Below, in pieces: positions 23,847 to 35,660 of a DNA stretch of 64,000 bases. The position numbers and the translations under genes were made by a program. The notes beneath the pieces were generated by a model. It made no database searches, was not told where the DNA came from, and saw nothing but the letters and a program-made list of their open reading frames with translations. Source of the stretch: Mansonella perstans (taxonomy: Eukaryota; Nematoda; Chromadorea; Rhabditida; Onchocercidae); the NCBI GenBank assembly GCA_037074765.1, contig JBAMDO010000011.1, forward strand, positions 310,001 to 374,000, written 5' to 3'. The stretch's first letter is position 1, and the number at the start of each line of letters is the position of its first letter.

Positions 23847-24033
23847 AACTTATAAACAATGCTTATTTTGAAAGTTGTATAAGTGACGCATTATTGCCCT
23901 GGGAAAATACTACTTTCATATCTTGCCAGGCTTCACTAACTTATAAACAATGCCTATCTTAAAAGCTACAAAATTGATGCATGACTGCTCCGAGAAAATA
24001 TTACTTTCATATCATGCTAGTAGGCTCCATCTG
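23847..24033. repeat. Diverged two-copy tandem duplication, about 91-bp period
   Basis: AACTTATAAACAATGC begins both halves (23847 and 23938), and both carry the later block AAAATA(C/T)TACTTTCATATC. Divergence is moderate, so this is an older duplication. Confidence 0.75.
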
Positions 24034-24155
24034 CTGCTAGGCTGTATTGATTACATTGATCAAATTAAGCAACAAAAATATCTGGATTGAAAATTAATGT
24101 ATTGAATGTTGAATTTTTAAGTAAGACTAAATCAGTGATTTAGTGATCAAACATT

Positions 24156-24228
24156 TTTTTGCAAAATGAAATTTCGGATGCATCAATTTTGATGATTTTT
24201 TGCAAAATGAAATTTCGGATACATCAAT
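24156..24228. repeat. Two-copy tandem duplication, 41-bp period
   Basis: TTTTTGCAAAATGAAATTTC with following GGAT(G/A)CATCAAT occurs at 24156 and 24197, almost identical, so the duplication is recent. Copy 2 ends in a minus-strand open frame. Confidence 0.85.
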
Positions 24229-26625
24229 AGTCTATAACATAAGCCTTTGGGAATACGAATGATTTCAACGCCTTCCAAATCAAAATATTCTTCCGAAATT
24301 TTTTTTTCCCACAACATTTTTATTTTCATATAATTGAATGTAACATTTATAAGAAACCTTTCATGAATAATTTTTTTTTTCAAATTAACAAAATATTTAT
24401 ATTTTCAATAAATCATTCAACTATCACATTAAGTATTTCAATTAAAAATATTAAATTTTCCTATCAAAAAATACTGCATAATGCCATTAACTTTAACTGC
24501 TTATTCTTATCATTTCTGCAATCGATTTGTAACAAAATGAGAGATAGAGGAAAAGAAAAAGAGAAAGGGAGAAATTTCGAAAGTGTTTGAAACAAATTTA
24601 AATTATTGGTTACTACTTTTATCACTTGTCTCTCTCCCCCATACATTTGCCTAATTTGAATCTGTTAGCATTTTTATTGAAGAATGGCGAATAGGTGCAC
24701 CATAATTTATTTCAAAAATTTCATTTTTTTTCTCTCTCTCTCTCTTTCTTATCTGCTTGCATTGATTTTCAAACAACGACAATCATTTGTCATCGAATGC
24801 TTTAAAAGAAAAATCATTTTTGAAATTAATGAAAGAATATTAATTAAAAAACTTTGTCCTTTGCTTTTTCCTATTTTTTATTTGTTTTTTGTTTTTTTTT
24901 TTTTTTTTTTTTGTTTTCTACAATTGACAAAAATTTCATCGAATTGAAAACTTTTCCCTTTTTTTTTCATTAAAATATATTTCAATTTAAAATATTATTG
25001 ATTGATTAATAAAAAAGAGAGTAATGCAATCAATCATTTAGAACATTTTTGATCAAATGTTTGTTCGTTTTTATGTGCAAAGATAAAATTATCATTAAAT
25101 AATTTATCGTGTTATTTTGCTATTAAATATTTTATCACATCTTATCATTTATGTCTCATCAATGAACATTTATCAGCTAGCAATACATTTGCATATGCTT
25201 TCAGAATTTTTCATTGATCAATTGATTTAATTTTACATTTAACATTATGAATAGGTTGGCAGTTCAAACAAAATTACTATAGCAGTTTTTTTTTTTTTGA
25301 CAATTTTGATTTTATTTATCTATTTATGGCATGAATAGAAAGCTTTCGAGAAATTCTGTCATTCACAATGTGACACATCTTCAAATACTTTCAGTCTGAT
25401 ATTTCTAATATTCATCATCAAGATGAATATTTTTCCTTTTTTTGTTTCTGCTATTGATTACTGTACTAAAGGAAACTACGATGATAAAAGTCCTATTTTC
25501 TGCTTTTATTATATTATATTTTTTAATTTCGTACTAATTAATAAACAAATGTTTAGAATTAAATTTTTTCCTTTTTTTTCCTAACATTTAAAATTTTTGT
25601 CGCTTCAAACTTGATCTATTACATTTATCGTTACGTAATGACTAAAATATGCCAGCACCTATTAATTGCTATTATTTGATTAAAGCAATCAAAATTTGTT
25701 AATTACCGTCATTATTCATTATTACTTTCCTGAAAGACATGCGACAAATGTCAACGGCAAGAACAACAGCGTATTGCTCAATTCATTTAATTGTTAATTT
25801 CTAAAATTAACCAATAAAGTCATTTATATAACTTACATAGTCTTAATATCATTAAACCGCTTTATATAAGATGACCTCACTGATAATCTTGTCTATTACA
25901 CTTACTCATAAAAATTGGATAATTTTAAAGAGTGTCATTTACTTGTTAGAAAGTTGCAATAAAATAATTATCATGGAAGTTATTTCATATTTTGCATATT
26001 TATCCAAATAGCTAATTAATTAAATACTAGAAAATTTACTGATATTGTTTTTAAATAGTACTGAAAATACCGGAAGCTTTAATACTAATTATTAATGGTG
26101 AAAGATTGCTAGTGCTAATGGCATAAGTTTAGCTTTTGATAGATAACTTTATGTAAAAATATTAATTAAAAGTTTGAATAATTCATCTGTCATATTTTTA
26201 AATCATTTTCTCTTCTTCATATTGTAAAAATCCAATGAAATGAAAAGAACGAAGCATTTAAATTTAAATCTTTACCATTCATCCCCATTATCCTTCTATA
26301 TATATATTGCACTGATATTAGCAAAGTAATAAATGAGTCATTAAAAAGTGTAATTTTCTTTCTAACACAAAGTTTTTATCAGTTAGTGGGAAAGTTTCAC
26401 TATTAAGAAAGGACATTCTTTTAAGCTGTGCAATGTTTTAATAACCAATAGATATATATGTGCACACATAGCACAGGCAGGTACATACGCATGCACATAC
26501 GTAGAAAGGCACATAGACTATACAAAAACGCAAAGTTCCAGTTAAGGTTTTTATTCAAAATTAAAGAAATACGTCAATTGTATAACTTATCGGATAGATA
26601 TTTAGGTAATGAGAAGTCTTCATTT

Positions 26626-26659
<34 letters not shown>

Positions 26660-28097
26660 GTTAAATAACGATGGAAAAAGCATGTAAATATAAAGAAAAC
26701 AAATAGATCTTTATCTTCCAATAATATTTTCTATCATCAAATAAGATCAGATCGCATTTGGGTCGAGTCGAATCAAACCGAATTGTTTAGTTTAACTAAA
26801 TGTAGAATAAATATAAGAAAAAAGAATCAAAGAATCCAACTGTGTAAATTGCTTATATGTATTGTGTTAAAATAAAATGTAATTAATGCTATTCCAATTA
26901 GGAAATAATCGCAATTCTCTTGCTATTAAGGTTACTTAGATAATATAATCAATTAATTTTACTAGGATTTATTACGAATGAATATTTTTTCAAAATTTAT
27001 CCTAAGATTACCAATCTATCACTTTATAATCATTTCTTGGACTTTTGTCTTTGTTAATAGTTGAATTTTTTTAGCCAAACATATTTCTATTATAATTTAA
27101 TTTGAATTTTTCCTGGAAAAGTAGTTTAATACAATTCAATTATTACCAATACTTCAAGGGATAAAATCAAATTTCTTCCAGAAATCTCAATAAATTTTTT
27201 TTCAGTCATTCGACCTGCAATATACATAATTTTACTTTTATTTTAAACTTTTTGCTATCAATGAATCTTAATGACTGAGCATTTCAAGAGTTTCTGTTTC
27301 ACTGAAACCGAACGAATAGCACCAATCCTTAACGAAACATGGTGACATGTAACTTTGCTAGAGAAAATATTTGGTATCCAATTTTATACTTTTATAAATT
27401 TTTTGCCTTTTTTTCTTAAAGATTTAAGATTAATCAATAGATTGTTGAATTTTTCATTCAAATGAAATGAAATGAAAAAAGATCATTAAAAAATAAAATT
27501 TTTATTGTTTAGCTACAAAAACATCCATTTGATGTCACATATCCTAATTAAGAACAATTGTCATATAATATTAAATTTTAATGACAAACCATCCTTTTTC
27601 AACGATCATTTTATTTCAACTATCAAACTTGTACATTTCACGAAAATCATCTAACTGATTGCTTAGTTTATTTCCATGCATCTTTTCATTCATGCACATT
27701 TCTCATCACTATTTGCTCCCATTTCAATGTTTCAGTGGAAAAAAGTAATTTGGAAGTAATTTTAAAAATATTTATGCAATTTTTAAAGACTTTCCTAAAA
27801 TTTTTTCTTATTGAGGAAAAGGATGATAATTTTAATTCATCGATACTTGCTTAACTTGGCCTGGTACAATCTAGCAATCAAGTGATGTCACATCAAGTCA
27901 TCACTGATAAATAAAATCAATTTCAATTGACATCATACTATTCAAGTTATTCCTAACATTTCATTCTTGCAATTTTTAAATATTTTTGTAAATTTTCATG
28001 AAATTTTCGATTGTAAAAAACTTTTACTTGGAGCGCATGTTTAAATCTATGATTATAACACATTAACTGTCAACTAATTGTCAACTATAATGGAATT

Positions 28098-28104
28098 TTT
28101 TTAG
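28098..28104 (+). promoter_or_regulatory. Candidate SL trans-splice acceptor of hexokinase
   Basis: TTTTTAG ends two bases before the hexokinase ATG at 28107. Confidence 0.45.
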
Positions 28105-28106
28105 AA

Positions 28107-31100
28107 ATGTTAGGAATACTAGCAGTTACAAGCGCTTTTCGAAATTGGCGAAATAATGTGCAGCGCAAAAAGGAACAGAACGAATGCGCCATGAAGGAAA
28201 CAACTAATAAATGTGAGACATGTGGTAAAGGCCAAAAGAGTTCCAATTTGGATGAACCGACAATTTCAGTATGCTTTTCTGCTTATTTTTCTTTTTTCTT
28301 TAAGTTTGAAGATTAATTAAATATTAATTTCGTAAACTTTTAGTGTAATTAATAGAAATTATTGTCGTGTTTCTTTTTTCCTTTCTGTCAAAGAAAATAC
28401 TTTTAATAGAATTTCACACTCATCCATCAAGAAGATCAAAGTACGTGATAGAGATGCCAGTTAAGATATTATTCTGATACAATCTAGGAGCTTAATTAAT
28501 GATTTCTTGAACAGCTATTACTTGTATGCATTCAATTAAATTATCTCATTTCCATATGACAAAAGAAAAAAAGTCCCAAAATTAGTTCGGAATTTTTTAA
28601 GTGGCAATTTTTATAAATTTTAGTTGGAAACAATAATGGCAGAATTCAAACTGTCAAATGGAACACTTCGTCGAGTAATGGCACATATGTCTCATAAAAT
28701 GGACATGGGACTTGAAGGTGGACCTGCGAATAGTACCATATCAATGTTACCATCTTTTGTACCCGAGTTACCTAATGGAACAGGTGCTTGTTAATTTCTT
28801 TAAATCAGATCATTTTATAGTTTCATGAATTCTTGAAGTGAAAAAAATGAATGGAAATTTCTACTCTTGAATTACTATTTTTTAACTTAAAATTATGTTG
28901 CATATTGAAAGGATAATTCAATTAAAAAAATAAAAGAAATTTAGATGTGATTTTTTAAGGTTCAATGTAAGACTTAATAGCAGAGAAAAAAAGAAGTATG
29001 AGTTAGTTAAAAAGTGACAGAATCCGAGAAATGATATTATCTACTGATTATCAGATTTCTTTTACGGAAAAACAAGTGCATGTTTTTCTGACTAAATATA
29101 AATAAATGAACTATGTCCAAGAAGTAATGGAAATCAAAAATATTTAATTTATGAATTCAAAAAAAAAATATGAAGATGATAAAGTAATTAATTGGAAATT
29201 TGAAAATTTAAGTTAATAGGTAAATTAAGCGAATTATTTTATGTTCATATTGTTAACTTTTTCTCTTCGCTGCATGGCGCGTAAGTGAGATTATTATCCA
29301 AAAATACGATTTAGCAAATAATCCTAGCGATCATTTACGAGAATAATATCATCTCTTGAAAAGCATCGTCAAATATTCGCAATCATATCCGTTTGTCATA
29401 GGCAAATGACAGGATTGACGCGGGAGCATGACGGTGATGTGACTATGAAACTGATATGACATTGACAAATGATAACTAAAAATTATTATTTATCTCTCTT
29501 TATTTTTTTTATTTTTATAATAATTTTTAATTGACAAAACATAACTGACATGACGTGCAATAAAAATTTGTTTAAAATTAAAGGGAAAAATGAGAAATTC
29601 TCGTAAAGGTAAAAAGCTAAGGCGTATAAACACACACAAACACACACAAACACACACAAACACACACACACGCAAACACACGCACACACATGCACACCTG
29701 TTACGCTATCTAATTCAGTTTATCTTGATTTTTATTCCGATACATTTTCGACATTAATTGATATTCTTAAATTTTACGAAAATATATAAATTTTACAGAA
29801 GAAGGTCGTTTTATCGCAATGGATTTGGGTGGTACCAATTTACGTGTAATGTTAATGGATATTACGCCAGGTGAAGAGCTTAAAGCACAACAATTCAATA
29901 CACGTATACCAAATTGGGTTATGCGTGGTACCGGTGAACAGGTCAGAATTCCGTTTATGGAAATGATGCTAGAAAATTCGTTTCAAATGATTGGATTTAT
30001 TTTTAAAAGGATAAATTATTGGATTTATTTTTAAAAGGACAAAAATCTCTTCCTGATTATTACATCAATTTAATCGAAATTACAAATATTCAACTCAGAA
30101 TCTCATTCATAATAAAAATTCAAATCGAAACTGAAGATACGTAATAATATAATTAATTTTCTTCATCTGATTTAGCTAGTAAAATGAAATTTAAATTTCT
30201 CTTTAAATTTATATTCTTTTAAGCTATTCGATTTCATAACAAAATGCTTAGCGGAATTCCTGATTGAAAAAGGTGTCCAGAATGATGGCTTACCAGTGGG
30301 ATTTACATTTTCTTATCCATGTGATCAAAAAAACTTACGCTCCGCCACATTATTGAGGTTTGACCAAAAAATTTGCGCTTCGTTACATTACTGAGATTTA
30401 TGCGAGTTTCAAAAAACACTCATTTGAAAGAATTTTAAAAAAAAATCCAAACAAAAATTTTAGCAAGCAATTTTAATTTTATGGAGAAATATTTAGATGG
30501 ACAAAAGGTTTTGAAACAACCGGAGTGGTTGGCAAAGATGTCGTCAAATTGCTTGAACAATCTATCGCCAGAAGAGGAGTTAACCTTCTTCTTTTTTTTG
30601 AATCATTTAATCATTTAAAAATTTTTCTAACAATCTGCAATTTTTGTCACCAACTTAATATACTTACTATTGAAATTAAGTTTCTATTAATTATATCAAC
30701 AATTATTTGCTAATTATTTTGGAAACCATCCCAAAAGTGTCTTGGGAGTTTTTTTTTTTAATTTGATAGATTGAAAAATCGATGTAAAAGCAGAATTATC
30801 AGAAGTATTAATTAATTCTACTAAGCTTTGTGATTATTTCATTTTTCATTCTGTAAACTTGTAGGATATCAAAGTGGAAGTGGTAGCAATAATTAATGAT
30901 GCCGTTGGTACCTTAGTAGCAGCTGCTCATGAAAGTAGCGGACAATGTGACATTGGTGTCATTATTGGTAAGTTAGAGATCAAACATTTTTGTGAATTCT
31001 CTTCCACATTTTTTTTTTCAAAATTTCTTTAAAGCGGAGTTTAATTAATGTGCATTTGTTTTCTTAGGAAGAAAAATGCAATTTAATTTTTAATGAAGTT

Positions 31101-34100
31101 TTGTTGGAGAAAAAATGTAACCAAATGAGATTGGGACATTTCTTTTTTCGGTAAAACTATAACTGAATTAAAATATGCAATTAAACTAGCTGTGTTTCTT
31201 TTACCGTAATTTAAATTAGCTGAAATCTAATTAAATTTTTTCTTAGAAAGAAATATGTGAGCTGAAAAATTGAATTGAAATTGAGAAATTAAAAATTAAA
31301 CTGAAAAATACAATTTTTTTCTCCTAGAAAAAATGTGCGATTAAATTAAAATGTATAATTTGATTAGTCATAAATTGTTTTCAAATTTTTTCGAAATATA
31401 ATTAAATTAAGAAAAAAATTATATTAATAAGAAAGTAGAATATTTGAATTCTAGCAACCGGTACCAATGCATCATATTTGGAAGATGCATCGAAAATCAA
31501 AAATGGTTTATCGAAAGCAACAACACCTTACAAATATCCGGGAATGATCATTGATACGGAATGGGGTGGTTTCGGTGATCATTCCGAAGCTGATTACATA
31601 TTAACGCAGTATGATAAAATTGTTGACAGCCGCTCGGAGCATCCAGGCGTAAACACGTACTTTAATTTTACTCTCTAACTTTTCATCCATTACTTTTATT
31701 AGCTTTCATCCTTTTTCACTACCAAACATTTTAACAGATTATCACTGATAATGAAACATCAATGCTGTCTAGTTGACTTCAAAAATGAGAAAGCTAAAAC
31801 ATTAGCTAATAAATAATTTCCTTCAGCAATTATTTTCTTGTTAATTAAAAATACTTTCAATTTATATTTTTATCAATAAGTTTAATTAATAAGATTAATA
31901 TGACAATCTATAATTTCTTAAATAATTCGATTTTTTTGAATCCTATAAATTCTTCTTCATTAAGCTTAATTTGTAATCGAATCATTTTATTAATTTGCTT
32001 GTCACTTATCAGGTTTAAGAAATAATGATTAAAATACTTTTAATTTATATTCTTATCATGACAAATTAGATTGATAAGAAGTTACTTACATAGATTTGAT
32101 AAACTTGTTGGTGGAAAATGTATGGGTGAAGTAGTACGGGTTGTGTTGGAGAAGTTGACACGAGCTGGTGTTCTATTTAATGGTCAAGGTTCACAAACTC
32201 TTTTTCAACGAGATTCTTTTCCAACTAAATACATTTCCGAAATTCTCAGGTAAGCTCAATCAGTTATTTCCTCATAAGTTTCAATTTTAATTTCACAGAA
32301 TTTTAAATTTAATAAAGAGCAGAAAGAAATACTATGTTTGTTAGTATTAATTATTGTTTCAAAGAAAAATGAAATTGCTAACGTATTATTTTGTTTTAGA
32401 AGACAATGAAAATGACATTTTTTTTAAAAATTTTCTTATGGAATTTTTGTTTTTTACATAAACTTATACATTTATAGACGTAACAAACGTTTGCACATAC
32501 TTTTCACACGTCTAATGTACGTTTATATACATATTTCAAAGATATCTTTAATGAAGCTTTATGAAAATTTGTTCTATAGTATTTTGTCGTTTTTTTTTTG
32601 ATTACTGAAATCAATGCTTAAAATATTATCGCGACAGAATACGGAAAAATGTAATTCAACATCTTCCAAGTTCTTTTTCTACTAATTTTTCGTCACCAGT
32701 ATGCCAAAGGTCAGATTATTTCAATGACAGAGATTACTAATCTAATCTTTAATTGATTTTCATCCACTTAATGTCTCATCAATCTTAATACTGTACTATG
32801 ACGGGAGATTGAGGTCTTCAGGTTTGCTTTAGGATCAGGGATAATTTTGTCGCTCAAATAAGTATGAATTTCTAGAGATGAAAGTGGATCATATGTACAT
32901 ACGAGAGATATACTATACGAATTGGACGTAAGTGATTACACCTTCAGTGATATGTTACTTCTTCGAGAGGTTTGCATTGTTGTTTCACGTCGATCAGCTA
33001 ATCTTGCTGCTGCTGGTAAGACTAATCAGATATTCATTGAGAAATCAAGTTTATCAGTAAACTTCATATTTTGTGAATTCATTGTTAGAATTGGCTTTAT
33101 GTGAGATTTACAAGAAATTCAATGCGAGCAATAAAATAAAAAGTGAAAGTTTTAAGCGATAATTCTTTCTTAATGCTCAAAAATGAAATAAAATTTTCGA
33201 CATAAATGATTAATGAAAACTTTAAGTACTGGAATCATTTATTTTGAAACAGATATATAAATATAGGTATGCCTATTAAGGAAATTAAGAATTGATTATA
33301 AGAATGGTTGATAGTTTGTCATTTTTTAGATATGTAATTTGAAAATTTATAGCGATTGCATGCGTGTTGAATCGTATCCGCAAACAGAATATGGTAGTTG
33401 GAATAGATGGCAGCACATATAAGTATCATCCGTTTTTCGACTTCTGGGTTCAGGATAAATTAAAGGAACTTGTTGATCCAGGAATTAAAGTTGATATTAC
33501 GCTCATTTTATTGGCAAACTTTAACATTATTAGTAATTATTACATGATTAGGCCATCTAATTATATTGTAGATAGAAACACTTAAATTTTTATGAAAGTT
33601 AGATTTTTGAATTGATTAAATTTACGACCATTTTCGATTGAAATAAATAACACTATTAGGATGTTGAAATGAAAAGCAATTAGCTGCAATCAACAATGAT
33701 GACTAATTAGTTGTTAATTGAGAAAATTAATGACTATTAGCCAGTAACAAATGAAATAATTCTAACATATCATCAATTTATCATTTATATAATTTAAATG
33801 GAAAGCAATGATTCAGTTGTACAGAAAAAATATTGTTGCAGTTCAAAGTACTACAAACAGCTGATGGTAGTGGTAAAGGTGCAGCGTTGATCACAGCAAT
33901 TCTTGCAAGGTTAAATAAACACAATTCAAAACAGCAACAGCAGCAACAACAATGCAGGACTAATGAATATATAAAAGTGGTAGGACAAAATGTTCAGCAA
34001 AAATCCGAAACGAAAGAAAGCCGGAAAGAGTTTATGAATAAAAACAAACAAGAAGTTAGCTTGTTGACAAATGACACAACAACTCATAACAACTGCAATT

Positions 34101-34135
34101 GTGATGTAGAGAATCATATGATTTATTTAACATAA
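28107..34135 (+). CDS. hxk: Hexokinase
   Basis: Phosphorylates glucose to glucose 6-phosphate with ATP, the first step of glycolysis. Eleven exons: 28107-28268, 28624-28783, 29799-29941, 30224-30357, 30497-30578, 30865-30967, 31455-31656, 32094-32249, 32876-33015, 33353-33489, 33842-34135; 570 aa, one hexokinase unit. Landmarks: phosphate loop MDLGGTNLRV (115-124); sugar-binding FTFSYPC and WTKGF (201-205); INDAVGT with catalytic D239 (usual NDTVGT, so Thr to Ala); ATGTNASY (262-269); DTEWGGFGD; adenosine loop GSGKGAAL (482-489). Exon 8 was started after TTACATAG because this gives the family spacing HPGVNTFDKLVGG. After the core ends near residue 500 there is a 70-residue extension with seven glutamines and a Lys/Asn/Thr-rich tail. 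The N-terminus (about 60 aa) has a CETCGK motif and no clear mitochondrial-binding or signal sequence. Confidence 0.95.
29626..29697. repeat. (CA)n microsatellite in hexokinase intron 2
   Basis: CACACAAA/CACACGCA repeats about 100 bases before exon 3. The minus-strand Val/Cys-rich open frames over it are artefacts. Confidence 0.9.
30323..30400. repeat. 38-39 bp tandem duplication across the hexokinase exon 4 donor
   Basis: Copy 1 (30323-30361) is the end of exon 4 plus the donor; copy 2 (30362-30400) follows in the intron. The last 24 positions match at all but about five or six, nearly all transitions. The copied donor reads GAG/ATTT and is dead. Confidence 0.8.
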
Positions 34136-34244
34136 TGATTCTTGATTGATTCGATAGCTTTGTATTTTGCATCAGGAATGCTCCAACTAAGCAAATTTTC
34201 CTATGTCATATATATTTTATCAATATTTTCGAAATATTTTAAAA

Positions 34245-34250
34245 AATAAA
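34245..34250 (+). terminator. Poly(A) signal of hexokinase
   Basis: AATAAA 110 bases after the hexokinase stop. Confidence 0.5.
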
Positions 34251-35334
34251 AAATCAGTAAAAACTACTGAAAGTATTTAATACAATTGAAATGAATGTAG
34301 GAAAAAAAGACATTTTAGTACAAATCAATTAAAATGTTCACTTGTATACATCATAATATCAATTATTTATTTTTTCATGTGTAATTTTATATACATCTCT
34401 TTGATATCGAGAATTTTGCTATTTACGATGAATGATGTCAGAATCGGATATTTATCAATTCACAGTAGTTTTATGATATCGGAATGGATCACTAAATATA
34501 TTTTAATTATTTTCTCGTCATGTTTAAATTCAATTTCAATATGTAATTGCATTCATTTCCGATTCTTTCATTTTCTATCTTTGCTTTCCAATTATCATTT
34601 GTCGAATCCTGATATGTTGCTCATTTTCTGTTTTGTACATTCTTCAAATTTCTATGCAACTAATATTTGTCTTATCGATCAGTTTTTTTTTTTTTTACCG
34701 ATATTTAATAATTTAATGATATTAATTGGATAGTATAAAGTAAATTTAACGGTCCAATATGTATGCATAATGCAGTGAGAAAAATAACCTATTTGTTACA
34801 TCAGTATTTAAATTACGCAAATTTTTAAAACGCTTTTAAAAAAATAGATACGAAAAACTTCGTTTATTGAAACATACCTGATTTGTAGGCGTTAATTTAT
34901 ATAGCATACACAGGAAATTCAGTGACAGGACTCAATCATCTTCATTGAGATGTGTTAATTATTGATTGTCGCATGATAATTCAGAGAAGGAAAAGTAAAT
35001 TCATTGTTATCACATTAACAACACATCACTGATTAGCGAATAGCTCTTGATTATAATAAATTTCAGTTATCAATAAGATAAATCAACAAGTGATGATAAG
35101 ATTGAATGATCATTCCTGACCTTTGCTACACTCTTTATGCATTGAGTTTTGTGAAATTCAGACGATACTGTACTCTAAAGTATTTGTAAATTATTCAACT
35201 TGTTTAACGAGTATTAGTTTTTAAAATTTCAATTTTTTCCGTTTTTATTTTCCGCTCTTTTCACAATTTTCATTTTGTTTTCCTACTTTTTCTCACTTTT
35301 TTCTTTTTATTATTTATTTTAATTATTTTCAAGA
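34251..35334. other. AT-rich region after hexokinase; unsupported 118-codon open frame
   Basis: The only notable item is a plus-strand open frame at 34377-34733, the longest uninterrupted frame in the window. It is Ile/Phe/Ser-rich and hydrophobic and shows no recognised motif. I do not call it a gene. Confidence 0.4.
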
Positions 35335-35660
35335 TCAGATAAAGTGTGTCTACGAGCAGAATGGGCCCATTAGTTTTCGAGTAACAATCTAAGCAGAACA
35401 ACAACTATTACTCCAAACCCAGGTGAATGGTGCTCAATTAGTCCTGCAAGGCCATCCATCTAAGAAAAGAACACTCCAACCAAAAGCTATAGCCTGAGGA
35501 TGTTGCTGGTCACGGTCTAAGATGGTTAAGTTCTGGCAGATGAATGTCTGGAGTAAAGCACTATGCACTTGAAAAAATCACTCAATGGGTTCATTGAAAG
35601 TAGATGAAATCCTCCAAATCCTTGTTCATGAAGCCAAGCCACAACATTTACTATCACTTA
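35335..35660 (+). pseudogene. GC-richer island, possible decayed coding sequence
   Basis: About 320 bases with clearly higher GC than the surroundings. Plus-strand frames hold coding-like pieces broken by stops or frame changes: VYEQNGPISFRVTI, then AEQQLLLQTQVNGAQLVLQG leading to SKKRTLQPKAIA, then EDVAGHGLRWLSSGR and MSGVKHYALEKITQWVH. The order and shared strand suggest a relic of a gene or transposable element, but no family is recognised. A structured non-coding RNA is an alternative. The flanks return at once to AT-rich DNA. Confidence 0.35.

Larger units (their letters stand above)
19048..28106. other. 9 kb gene-free spacer between divergent synthetase and hexokinase genes
   Basis: No gene is supported here. 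The stretch is AT-rich with poly(T/A) tracts, a (TTG)n run near 20614, GA and CT microsatellites (21210, 24731), an ACAG/CA repeat (21633-21693), a degenerate minisatellite (22301-22472) and two diverged duplications (23847-24033, 24156-24228). Open frames at 20292-20492 and 24183-24383 have slightly higher GC but no convincing splice signals or homology. Both ends should contain promoters of the flanking genes. Confidence 0.55.

Noticed and set aside
25728..25760. TGAAAGACAT string resembling the start of nematode miR-71
   Set aside because: The match ends after the seed region, and no matching star strand or hairpin is visible nearby.
29486..29695. Val/Cys-rich minus-strand open frames
   Set aside because: They come from the CA microsatellite in hexokinase intron 2.
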